Origin: Ctena decussata
Taxonomy: Eukaryota > Mollusca > Bivalvia > Lucinida > Lucinidae
Direction of reading: 5' to 3'
NCBI GenBank assembly: GCA_963989385.1
Contig: OZ022509.1
Span: 53,336,271 to 53,400,270 of the forward strand
DNA length: 64,000 nt
In this document: positions 33,722 through 45,541 of the stretch, one piece after another
Layout of the letters: every line of letters begins with the position of its first letter
How positions within the stretch are numbered: the first letter of the stretch is position 1
Notes under the pieces: model-generated
What the model saw: the letters and a program-made list of their open reading frames with translations, nothing else
Told to the model about the DNA's origin: nothing
The model's database searches: none
Made by a program: the position numbers and the translations under genes

Positions 33722-35770
33722 ACTAGAAACATGGTAACTAATTGGGCCCCGCCTTTAAATATCTTAAACAATTTTAAAATTAGAGAGCGAACACGTCTTC
33801 CAGACTATAAACTACAAAGGGGAATAATTCCATAAATAAATGTAGATGAAGTTACAGTTCTTATTCTCTACTCAGTGTTGATGCTTTATATTATGTACAA
33901 GTTCTATGAAAATATCTTTGATGCTTTTAAAGCTATAGAGCATACATGATTTCTATATTCAAAATTACAAAGGGGCATAATTCAGTAACAAGTGCAGGCA
34001 GAGCTAGGATTCTTGTTCTCTGCACATCTTCTGATGATGCTTTACATCTGTACCCAGTCATGTGAAAATACCTCTAACGGTTTCAGAGTTAAAGAGTGGA
34101 CATGATTTCTGTACTCAAAAGTACAAATGGGCATAATTCAGTAACAAATGTTGACAGAGTTATGGTTCTTGTTCTCTGCACATCGTCTGATAATGCTTAA
34201 CATTTGTACCAAGTCTCGCGAATATATCTCTAACGGTTTCAAAGTTATGGAGCGGACACGATTTCTGTATTCAGAATTACAAAGCGACAAAATTCAGTAA
34301 ATAATGTAGGAAGAGTTATGGTTCTTATTCTCTGCACATGGTCTGATGATGCTTTACATTTATACAAAGTCTCGTGAAAATATCTTTAACGGTTTCAGAG
34401 TTATGGAGCGGACACAATTTCTGCCCTCTAAATTTCAAAGGGGCATAATGCAGTAAATAATGTAGACAGAGTTATGGTTCCTGTTCTCTGCATATCGACT
34501 GATGATGCTTTACATTTGTACCAAGTCTCGTGAAAATATCTCTAATAATTTCAGAGTTATGAAGAGGACACGATTTCTGTACTCAAAATTACAAAGGTGC
34601 ATAATTCAGTAAAAAATGTAGGCTGGGTTATGATTCTTGTTCTCTGCACATCGCCTGATGATGCTTTACATTTGTACCAAGTCTCGTGAAAATATCTCTG
34701 ACGGTTTCAGAGTTAAAGAGTGGACACAATTTCTGTACTCAAAATTACACAGGGGCATAATACAATAACAAATGTTGGCAGAGTTATGGTTCTTGTTCTC
34801 TGCACATCGTCTGATGATGCCTTACATTTGTACCAAGTCTCGTGAAAATATCTCTAATAGTTTCAGAGTTATGAAGCGGACACGATTTCTGTACTCAAAA
34901 TTACAAAGGGGCATAATTCAGTAAAAAATGTAGGCAGAGTTATGGTTCTTGTTCCCTGCACATCGTCTGATGATGCGTTACATTTGTTTCAAGTCTCATG
35001 AAATAATCTCTAATAGTTTCAGAGTTATGAAGCGGACATGATTTCTGTACTCAAAATTACAAAGGGGCATAATTCAATAAAAAATGTAGGCAGAGTTATG
35101 GTTCTTGTTCTCTGCACATCGTCTGATGATGCTTTACATTTGTACCAAGTCTCGTGAAAATATCTCTGATAGTTTCAGAGTTATGAAGCAGACACGATTT
35201 CTGTACTCAAAATTACAAAGGGGCATAATTCAGTAAAAATGTAGACAGAGTTATGGTTCTTGTTCTCTGCACATCGTCTGATGATGCTTTACATTTGTAC
35301 CAAGTCCCGTGAAAATATCTCTGATGGTTTCAGAGTTATTGAGCTCATGAAATAATCTCTAATAGTTTCAGAGTTATGAAGCGGACATGATTTCTGTACT
35401 CAAAATTACAAAGGGGCATAATTCAATAAAAAATGTAGGCAGAGTTATGGTTCTTGTTCTCTGCACATCGTCTGATGATGCTTTACATTTGTACCAAGTT
35501 TTGTGAAAATATCTGTGACAGTTTCAGAGTTATGAACCAGACACGATTTCTGTACTCAAAATTACAAAAGGGCATAATTCAGTAAAAAATGTAGACAGAG
35601 TTATGGTTCTTGTTCTCTGCACATCGTCTGATGATGCTTTACATTTGTACCAAGTCTCGTGAAAATATCTCTGATGGTTTCAGAGTTATTGAGCGGACAC
35701 GAAATGATGACGGACTGACAAGGTGATTACTATAGGGCCTCCGCAGACTTCGTCTGGCGGGGCCCTAATT
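33722..35770 (+). mobile_element. Helentron-like element with ~157-bp tandem array
   Basis: Head ACTAGAAACATGG and 5' core CTAATTGGGCCCCGCC (33738-33753). About eleven units of roughly 157 bp follow (CTCTGCACATCGTCTGATGA recurring from 34017 to 35620), with one truncated unit and local duplication at 35340-35400. The terminal hairpin AGGGCCTCCGC...GCGGGGCCCT ends at 35766. The ACGG tract is reduced to GACGGACTGAC. The 5' core matches its own 3' arm. Confidence 0.82.
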
Positions 35771-35982
35771 AATCAAATGTTTAATAAGTTAATTAGATGT
35801 TTAATACAATAAAATATAGCTGTCTGTAATGTGGCTATGCAAAGTGCAATTTCCCCATCACAGTGATTTTGTCACTATTTTGGGAATGGTGCCGGTGCCC
35901 ACCGAATTGGGAAAAATCGCGTTGTAGTCTCCTTAAATTTGGAATTTCAGACACACCTTTATTGGCTCAAGTGGTGGGATAG

Positions 35983-38198
35983 CAGGGTGTGCGTTGCAGG
36001 CGAAGTTGGGCGATAACTTCGCCTTGGGGCTCATAACTTCGCCCTGGGTTTCCCGAAAAGCGAAGTTCGAGTCGCCCTGTTTTTCTGGGTCGTAAGATCA
36101 ATAATTCGTCAAAATGACTGGCGCCAGTATATCAAATTTCAACGCCAATTAACAAAGCCCCCTTTCATGTACCAGCGTTAATCCCATTACCGACCCTGAT
36201 TGAGCTTTGATCTCGATAGGTGTTGCCGACATCAAGTCGTTAAAATTAACACCACGGCAAAGCCAACGGTAGTACAGTTAATCCACTAAGTGACGAGCGA
36301 AAGAGCTTTGATCCCGCTACATTTTGCCGACTTAATCTATCCATCTGCTTTGGCGGCAGGTGTAAAGCGCATTCTGATCATGGTCTTTATTGATTTCTTA
36401 CGTTATGGTAGAAATTTTCCTATCTTTCAACTAGCGCGATAACGAGCAGAGCAGATACCACTTGACAGTTCTCACTTAGGCAGGCTTACGAAGTCCGTCG
36501 TATTCTTTGAAGTTCAGAATGATAATGCTGGCCGTGTAGACAAGTGCAGGACAGCGTATCAGGTTATGATATACATCGTTCATAGAATTTTGTGATTGCA
36601 AAAGTTCTTCGGACAGTGTAGCCCCGACGCCGGGCTGCACTATTCGCAAATGCATTACCCGAGACTTACTCATTCCCGTCGAATCGCTGTCACATATTCA
36701 ATATCGTTTTGGGGATTAACCGGCATATGAACAATCTCAAGTCTCAAAAAAAAAAAAAATTGCAAAAATTGGCGACCAGTGCGAGTTATGCATTTTGATC
36801 AATGCAAACGCGATTACCGTGCGTAAAACCGGTAGTGCAATGGTTAAAGACGGTAACCATTGCACTTTAATAGGTCAGACACGTTTGTTTAATCCCACTT
36901 GTTGATTTCAGCTTCAGATCAAAGGAGCCGCCGTCTGACACGTGCAACTCAATGTGTCAGATTGAACCGAGAGACGGGACAAGGTATCTTAACCCAGACA
37001 TACGCTGATAGCAAAGACTCGTATCAGCCTGCGCAATATTGTAATGCGATTGGTGTTTCCTGTCCGCTAATAAGGTCTTTGTGATATGAGCGTCACCGTT
37101 ACCCAAGAAAAGCGAATGCTTTCGAAGAAGTCTGCACTCTTCGCATGTTCCATAAGATACATTTTATGTGGTGCGGGTCATGAGTTGCCCGGACTTCCCA
37201 TGCAGCGACTGTCCGCTGTGAGTTAAAATATTTTCTTTGTGTCGGGTAAAATAAGACCTTACGCCATCTGAAACTGAAGTTAATCAGAGTCGACCTATCG
37301 AGTTAGCTTTCATCAGACTTTGGGAGTGCGCATGCTAATCTGCGTCGTATGCATAAGTACCTTTTTTAAAAGTAGCCTTCGAAGTGGTGAGATCGCATCC
37401 ACGAGTTTGGCATTGTGGGTGTGCAAACGTAAACCAGCCTGCACAGTCTTGTCCTAATGGTCAGATTTTGTTTCAATATACAGCCAGTTGTCTCGGAACG
37501 AGACTGCGCTATGTACGGTGCTGGTGTAAAATTTACTTCGGCATTGAGCCGACGACCGAAATCGCGACTTCTGATCAAAGATTTTCCGTACAAACAAGCT
37601 CTGGACCGTGCGGAAGTTATATAATAGAGGAACAAGACTCGGATAAGCCTGCGTATCCGCGCTGTCAGAATCTTGTCTGTTCGCATCAATTAAGTATGGA
37701 TTCTGAGAAATATATAGCCAAGGCGTTGACTCTGAAGTCTCTATAAATGCGCAAGCTTTCTGAGACTTCATTGGTACATGCAGTGTCGCAACATCCAGAC
37801 TTCAAAGACACCGCTAGACAAGTGGCACGTGCAGATTTGTACTGGTGTGTCACGGGGAAAGATACTGGGTGCATATGCAAAGAGAACTGACATAGATCAG
37901 CCTGCAAGTCTCCGCAGGCTTATCGGAGTCTTTTCTGTTCGCATCTAACGTACATGAAATCTGACGGAATCGCATAACGGTCAGTATGCGCAGATCTGCA
38001 TCTTTATCTATAATTGGGCAGGGGAAAAAGAAGTTAACAAGGTCATAACTTTCAGTTTAACGATTGCGTTTTTAACTATGACAGGACATGAAAAAAATCA
38101 TGAATTTCTCGAGTCGCCTTGTTTCTTGAGAAGTCGCTTAGCTTCGGCAGGACGGCGAAGTTATTTCGCCCGATTTTTTGGGCCCAGCGCACACCCTG
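35983..38198. mobile_element. 2.2-kb GC-rich TIR element with 6-bp TSD
   Basis: Ends CAGGGTGTGCG (35983) and CGCACACCCTG (38198), with GGATAG directly outside both (35977-35982, 38199-38204). Each end region carries palindromic GGCGAAGTT/AACTTCGCC motifs. The interior is GC-richer than the surroundings. It contains five or more AGCCTGCGCA- or AGACTCG-like motifs, but no recognisable transposase. The open frames at 37366-37746 on both strands lack any known motif. CAGGG ends resemble hAT; a 6-bp duplication does not, so no superfamily is given. Confidence 0.7.
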
Positions 38199-38204
38199 GG
38201 ATAG

Positions 38205-40733
38205 GGGACATGAAACTGAATATTTAGTATTTAAATTCAGTTAAAATAGCTATGTATCTGCTAGTTCTCGAAGCAAGCAAGTAAATTTATGCTTGTAGAA
38301 TGGTCCCTAGAAAAATTCTTCCTGCATTTGGGAATTTTTCAACTTGCAGTTGGTAAAAAAAGGTACTATTTTGAATTGGGACTGGTGCCTTTTATGGGCA
38401 CCACTTATATAGAGAAAAAAATCACTGCATCAGTATTCCAGTAGCCGGCTGGCAGGAGACTTTTAGGTCTAAAAATCTCCCGCCAGCCAGCTGGAGACAC
38501 TTCCTAATTTTTATGAATTTTGAAAGGAATTTCTGTCTCAAAAAAGAAAAGAAAAGAAGCTGCGCCTACCCTACCTAAAATTATCAGACTCGTTACCCTA
38601 AACACACTGTGACACGTATTATTTTATTTGGCCCTATCTATCTGGATGTGTGACTGTCTGCCTGCATGCCTATAATTATATCTATAGATGTATCTTTCTA
38701 TCTTATAATCTTATTGTAGTCTAGAACAGGTTGACAGAGAAATAATATCCTGCGGACTGCTAGGTTTTCCTCTGATCTCTGATTTTCCTTCGATTCCTGA
38801 TTATGGTTGAAGACAGAAGGCATTTACCAAAAGAGGATGTTTCTAATTGCAGTAATTATCAAAAAAAAAATGTAAGATGAAATTTGTATTATCTGGAAGA
38901 ATTTCTTACCTGTTTTCCCCAAACCAAAAAAAAATCAGGCCGAAACAACTCATCCATAAAATCAGGCTGAAACGACCCGCTTTAAAGATCAAAAGGACCC
39001 ATTGGTCTGAAAAGACCCACCCTGAATCAGGATGAAATTCCCAGGCCACAACAACCTGACCTACAGGGAATAGGTTGAAGCGACCCAAATTCAAGCAAAT
39101 ATGAAAGTTGCACGTGTGAAATTTCTGGTGGTTAATTAGTTCTATACAAGTGGACTTTCAGTGGAACAGAAAAGTATCTGCTACACCCTGACTAACGTTT
39201 ATTGCACAGCATCGTTATATTGTAGTCAGTACGAATGATGGCTGGGCGAATCCAGAGTTTGGCGGGTGAATATGCTAAAGAACCTACATCGAAATAGAAG
39301 ACTGAACAAAACAATTTCAGTGCATTGATTGATAAGCTGACAAGTATGCAATCCTTTTACCATAAAAGTACACTTACAGAAGGTTGTTTTCTCTTTTCTT
39401 TGTTCTTTTTTTGTGAAACTAGTGAGCGGCCATTACGATTTGCAGGGTAGATAATTTCGATAAAAGTGTGGGTAAAGACCGTCTCTGGTCTATGGAGTAA
39501 GGAGATCCAGCCTTGACGGGCTCACCGTCGATAACGTAAATGTGCAGTGTATGTAGATCTATAATCACATAAACAGAAAATATCTTCTTGCGCACATTTT
39601 ACTTGAAACGTTCATAAACTCAGGACTTTCAGCATAAGGACACGATACAATCTTGAAGAATCAATTTGTTGGACAGCTACACATGAAAATATCGGACATA
39701 AGAAATAATGGTGCATGTAACTAGCTCCCTCAACATGTTGAAGAACCACGGTGCGGTTGCTCAATGGATTAGCAGTCCTTAATTCAATCCCTGGTAGCAG
39801 CGTTATCGTTTTGGTGCCCAGACACACTTAATAATTTACCCTACCTCTACACGACCCCTACCCTACCCTACGTCAGAATCAGCAGGAAAGAAAGACTGTT
39901 CTGCGCAGGGAAGAAATGTTAAAAGTGCACTGTCCTTCGAGTTCGGAAGTTAACCGAATCCCTTTGTGAAGAGAGAGACATCTCCTGCGCAAGTTGAAGG
40001 ATCCCTAGTATAGTTACATGGAAGTTCATCCTGCAAAATTGCAGTGCACTATGTTTAACCTGCTTAAAATCGTCGAGAGGAGCAGTATACACAGAAAGAA
40101 AGATTGAAGTTTTTTGTAGGGTTGGGAGGTGGCGGGGTCTTGCACTTTATTATCTATAAAAAAATTGGTTCAGTATTAAGTCTTGTCATAATCCTCGGGC
40201 ACTAGATGACGACTACAGGGTTTCCTTCAGTCACACCTGGGAGCAATGACACCGCCACTTACGCTAACAAGTCAGTATTGCCTAACGGGGACACATCGTT
40301 TAATCAACATCGAATCAATCTTGATTCAACATCATGATTCAATGTCGATTCAATGTAGTATGCCTGCTGCTCTAGGCAATGACACCGCCACTTTCACTAC
40401 CAGCCCAGTATTGCCAATAACAACTTGACTTGAAACTGCAACACGAAAAATGGTGCTTAAAAGTGATGGGCACCAAAGACTCAGACCAGCTTGCTCATCC
40501 ATACAGTCTGATCAGAGCTTTGCTTTTCGCACACTCCATGCACGAAACCTTGAGAATACATAGACCAAAACTTTAAAATTCTAACTAGTCTGCACAGATA
40601 CGCAGACTGGTTTGAGCATGTTTTGCATGATGCGGCTCAAGCATGGCTTCTATCCCTTGACAAGAACTGACTTGCAAAGCTTGGTCCAAAACGTGGCCTG
40701 GTGTTCGAACTATTTACTGCTGTCAGCCACATA
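38205..40733. other. Non-coding region with degenerate repeats
   Basis: No exon supported. It holds a 55-bp hairpin (38443-38498, CCGGCTGGCAGGAGA and complement), a degenerate block with recurring GACCC/GGCTGAAACGACCC (38930-39090), and GATTCAACATCATGATTCA palindromes (40310-40350). A very diverged GAGCC-type MITE lies at about 40436-40630 (AGACTCAGACCAGCTTGCTC). Confidence 0.4.
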
Positions 40734-40744
40734 CAGCATTTCTT

Positions 40745-43233
40745 ACGTACCCACCCCTGGTAAACTATCACAGGTACCTCCGCGGAGGTACCGATAAAAA
40801 GTTGTGACAGGCATCCGGAGCTACCTGTGACGGACCAAAAATAAATAAAAAAACGGTAGGTATTCGTCTTTTTTGATAAAATACATTATAACCAGGGAGT
40901 TTATTGAAAATCACAGAATGCTATTCGATCCTTATATACATTAAGTTTTGTCACACAGTATATCCCCGGGAACCTTACATATATACAGAAGATATGACTT
41001 TTGAAGTGGCTTTAAGGTCAGTCGAAAGTACTCCAAACAAGAACAAATCGGTTGTTTTAGGTCCTAAATGCACTTTTCTTGCATAAGAATCTGTTTGTCT
41101 GGATGCACTGACGTAAAGTAAACCTCCTTGCCCAAATATAAATGCCGATAAACGCCAAATAAGGCTGGATCGGTAAAAAACAACTGGAGGTGCCTGTGAC
41201 GGAATGGAGGTGCCTGTGATGTAAGAAAATATAGCGAAAATCTGAAGATTTATAGCGGTTGCAAATATTGATATTCTTCATCTCTAGACCACTGCCTTGA
41301 AAGAATCGTTCATTCAACGTCGCAATTTAATCTATCATAATGCGATTACCAAGCATATTTTTGTTAAAACGGCAGACAATGATCATGAACTTATACAATC
41401 AGATTCTACATCCTGCTTTCAAAACCAAAATGGAAGTAAGTATACATTGGCAATAGTTCATAAAAGACGTGCATGGTAAACCGAATAAAGAGCTCTTTCC
41501 CAGACAGGTGGAAATTCACCTACCCCAAATGAAAACAAGGCTAACTTCTGTTTTACCTACTTTATATTTTAAATTACAAAACAAACCAGAAAGCGAGCAG
41601 CTGTACAGGTAGCCTTATTGCCAGACAAGTGGACATAAGAACACGTCACGATGATGCTTCACAACAGAAATCCAAAATCCAAAGCAGATCATCTCAAAGA
41701 GTTATTGCCCATTTTGTTTCCATATCTGTTAGTCAAACATTGATGAGTTGTACGTAGCTGTTGAAAATTTACTGCCTAATTCAGTGTTAGAATAGTTTTG
41801 AAATGCGCTGAAATAAGAGAAATGATAGGCAGCGTTTTTGTGAATGGTGATGACTGCCTGTTAGTCATTCCAAATCGTTAGAAACTGTCGCGGTCACACG
41901 CCATGCTAGCTACTCGAAACGTTTGCAAAAACAACGTATGAAGTAAAAGTGCTCTTTTTGTTACCAAATTTGATGCAGTAGCTATTCGGAGACTTTGAAT
42001 TACACGTCATTTACAGTAAGATTCCGATCACTTCAATATACTAAAAGGTGTAATATTGCAAACATGTCACCTGTCGATGATGTAATCTGTAGGCCTTACG
42101 GATGTATTTGGATTCTAGTACCAACAATTCAAAACTAACCAGACTGAATCACTTGTAGCACCTATCACTCCAGTAACCACAAAGTTAACACATACAGAGA
42201 GCGTCATAAGACACATTCGAGCGACACATATGAGGTACCAAAAGGATGAACAGTATAGATAACTGTACGTGTATGCCTGTTGACGGGTATCGGCAATTTT
42301 GACAATTTGACACACCATACGTGTAGCTGGCATGACGTGTGACCTCGACAATATCTGACAAGTTGGAATGACTCACAGCCAGCACCTCCTGATCACAGTC
42401 ATCACCAGTCACAAAAATGCTGTCTCTTAATTAAGCGCACATTTCATAACGATTCTAACACTGAATTAGGTAGTTAACTTTCAGCAACTATATGAAATTC
42501 GTCAATGTTTGACGAACAGAAGCGGAAACAAATTGGGCAATAACTCTTTGAGATGGTGTTTTAGAAATTTTAACATGGAATTTCATGACATACGCATTAA
42601 GATGGCTAATGGGACGTTGAATGAATGATTCTTCCCAGGCAGCGATTTAGAGAAGATGTCAATATTTCCAGTTGCAATAACTATTCAGATTTTCACTATA
42701 TTTGCTTACATCACAGGCACCTCCACACCATTGCAGGCACCTCCAGCTGTTGTTTTGAAAAGATCAAGCCTTATTTGTAGTCAGTCGACATTTATATTTG
42801 AGCAAGGAGGTTACCTTAACAACAGAGTGTCGAGAAAAACAGATTCGTATGCAACATCACTGCATTTAAGACCAAAAACGGCCGAATTCTTTATGTTTTG
42901 AGTACTGTGGGCTGACATCAAAGCCACTTCAAAGGTCGTATCTTTGGTTAATATGGAAAGTTCAGGGGGATATAATGTGTGACAAAACTTTATGTCTATT
43001 AGGCTCGAATAGCACTTTTTGATTTTTGATAAACTCCCTGGTTATTTTATATTTTGTCAAAAAAAGAGGAATACCTACCGTTTGTTGTCATTTTTTGGAC
43101 AGTCACAGGCAGCTCCAGGTGCCTGTCACAACTTTTTATCGGTACCGGAGGTACCTGTGATAGTTTACCAGGCGTGGTACCGCTGAACCACTTGTGGAAC
43201 GTCGTTAGGAGAATTGAACTGAACTGAACTGAA
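40745..43233. mobile_element. Foldback element flanked by 11-bp direct repeat
   Basis: CAGCATTTCTT lies on both sides (40734-40744 and 43234-43244). Inside, CCTGGTAAACTATCACAGG starts at about 40757 and its complement ends at about 43170. Mirrored sequence continues for hundreds of bases on both sides (for example ACCAGGGAGTTTAT near 40893 and its complement near 43030; TGGAGGTGCCTGTGA near 41190 and its complement near 42715), leaving a centre of roughly 500 bases. The right end has the GAACT-tailed SINE end (43185-43233). The simplest history is a foldback element inserted into a SINE that carries the 11-bp duplication. Confidence 0.65.
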
Positions 43234-43261
43234 CAGCATTTCTTCGGTTATTAGAGGGGTT

Positions 43262-43385
43262 ATCCCTTTCCAAAACAATCCCAAAATCTAGAACCGTCTT
43301 ATAAGACGGTTCCAGATCTTTGGGATTGCTGTGGACGGATCTAGATACCTAGATTTTTGGGATTGTTTTGGAAGGGGAACCCCCA
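43262..43385. repeat. Short hairpin MITE, 'TCTAGAT' family, best copy
   Basis: CCTTTCCAAAACAATCCC at the left mirrored by GGGATTGTTTTGGAAGG at the right, with a perfect CCGTCTTATAAGACGG centre. A partial internal repeat of the right arm follows (43335-43385). Confidence 0.7.
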
Positions 43386-44259
43386 TCTCATAGCTGAATT
43401 TGATAAGACTGTTTATGTTCCTTAATTATGAGTATCAGAACTAGTCGTACGGATACACAATCAAAGAGCGTGTGAATGATCAGTGCCTCACCTGGTCGAA
43501 CATGGCATTGACACATTTTCCTGTGGTATGCCTAGAACAACTGAAAAGAACATCTTAACCTGTCAGCAGTAATGCTAAATGTTTTATATTTATAAACATG
43601 TCGATCTTGATAGTATAAGCTTGACGTCATGCAAGTATACTGCTAGTGGCCATTAACACTCTAAGCGCCAAAGACGAAAATAGCTAAATTTGCATTGTAG
43701 ATTCTGATAAGGCGGTCTGGATGAGCCGCCTCATCTAGATCAACACTCTTTGCTCTTTAGTGTTTATATGGCCTGAACGGTCTTTTTATTTTAATTTTTT
43801 GCAGACGAATATTTTGTCTTCCGCTTTTTGGTGCTTAAACTGACTAGTTTGAATAAAGATATTATAGAGATGTTCCGTGTTTCTTAAACTGTATGAACTC
43901 ACGCCATGTTTTTCTTCCATTTATACAATATAAAATAGTTTTTGTGACATTCTGTTTGTTCTGTTTGCTTCCCTGGATAAATGTTGTCTGCTCTTAAAGG
44001 AAACTTGCTCCTTGGGTCTCAGGAGAAAACATTTTCTTTAAGAACTGAACCCCATTTAGAAAAGAAATAAATAAAAATGGAAAAGTCGCTTCCTCTGAAA
44101 GTGTACCATTTCACACATTCACATTGTTTTGGTTTAATTGCAACCCGCCACGCACTGTTTTCTATACCCAACAGCAAAAGAAACGCACATTTCCTCCTGT
44201 CTCGCTTTGCCTCATTAAATATAATGATATTTTACTTTTTATTTAGTACGGGGATTTGC

Positions 44260-44488
44260 TAGTCTGGCATTCAGCCCATGTATTTAGGTCCTGGCTCTGT
44301 GTATGGCAAGGTACATAGCCGGTACATTACTTTCATCAAGATGTTTTATTACTTGCCCATTCCTGAAATACATGGGCCCATTAAATCCAACATCTTTTGA
44401 AATGTAGTGATAGAGTATGTGGTATGTAAATTCATTTTCATGTATTCATTTATGGTCTTGTTTTATCTAATGGACTGAAACCAGTCTA
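44260..44488. mobile_element. 229-bp insertion with 10-bp TSD
   Basis: Absent from copy B of the duplication. GGGGATTTGC is single in B (57604-57613) and doubled here (44250-44259, 44489-44498). Ends TAGTCTGG and CCAGTCTA are imperfect complements. No coding potential. A 10-bp duplication does not fit the common short-TSD DNA transposon classes. Confidence 0.85.
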
Positions 44489-45541
44489 GGGGATTTGCCT
44501 ATGCGTGGCCATTAGTTTTGCAGCATTTTCTTGTCATAGAGCAATTCTTCGAAAAAATATGACGATTTTTGTCAAAAAGTCTAAAATCACAAAATTCTTG
44601 CTCACAATTATAAAAGAATAAATTATCAATACAATTTTGCTGCACGTGATTTCAAAATGATGTATCCAACTGGAAAACGGTATAAAACTTAATAAAATGA
44701 ATGTTATATAGTTAAATCGTATATGCAAAAATCTGCATTTTCCAAAGTTTTTCAAAGTTTCTTTTAAAATCGTCTGAATCATCAAATTATTAGAAAAATC
44801 TGGTAATTTGGGATTCATGATGTGTAAAACTATGAGCAAAGGACCCGTTCAAAACAAATTTTGGTTTGAAATGAGCCGTATTTGGCTCACTTCCGTGTTG
44901 AGTACAAAATCTAAAGGCTGATAAAAATGTTTTCATGGAAAAAAGATCTTGGCCCCCGATTCGCTAGCCGTATACTGCCCCTCATGATAAAGTTGGAGTA
45001 TGGTTTTGATTCAATTTTGCCCAGTGATTTCAATGATCCAGCGCCCAAAAGCTCAATCTGTGATTGCATTATTGTCAGGACATACAGAGTTACTACCCTT
45101 TGTTAGCATACTCCGTTTGCTTGTGACCACTTAGCCTTTAATTTAACCTGAATTGGAATCCAGCTCCGAATCGGGTTGCTGAAAAATCCACAGAAAGGGT
45201 TTTTGCTATTGCAAAAATAGCTTACTTTACGCCATTTGCATAAAAGGATAAAACTTTGTTTGAAGGGAGTAACAAGTGCTGAACTTTCTCGATGATGTTT
45301 CTTAGATATTGTAACGTTCTAGATAAATAAAAAAGAAAAAAAATACGAGTTTTGGAGCCAGGTACAAATCAGCTCCAGACAAGGAGTTAACTGATCAGAA
45401 TTTGTGAAGTTTGAGATTGACCCCTTGATTGTTTAAGCTTTCGTTACGCATGAATAAAAAAAAATTCTGTAATTCTTGCGACGAAGTGTACTCCCTGCGA
45501 TGATAATACCTTCCCTATTTTGCCAATTTCATCAGATTTTA

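Noticed and set aside
36476..37746. Open frames of 65-120 residues on both strands inside the 2.2-kb element
   Set aside because: No transposase motif, overlapping frames on both strands, and codon use looks random; the GC-rich composition alone explains the lack of stops.
39745..39825. tRNA-like sequence (GGTTGCTCAATGGATTAG with TTCAATCCC)
   Set aside because: No convincing acceptor stem or anticodon arm could be folded; at most a SINE remnant.
44534..44839. Minus-strand 101-residue frame shared with 57649-57870 in the second duplicate
   Set aside because: Similarity is explained by the segmental duplication. The peptide is an AT-rich, Phe/Ile-rich translation and copy B is shorter.
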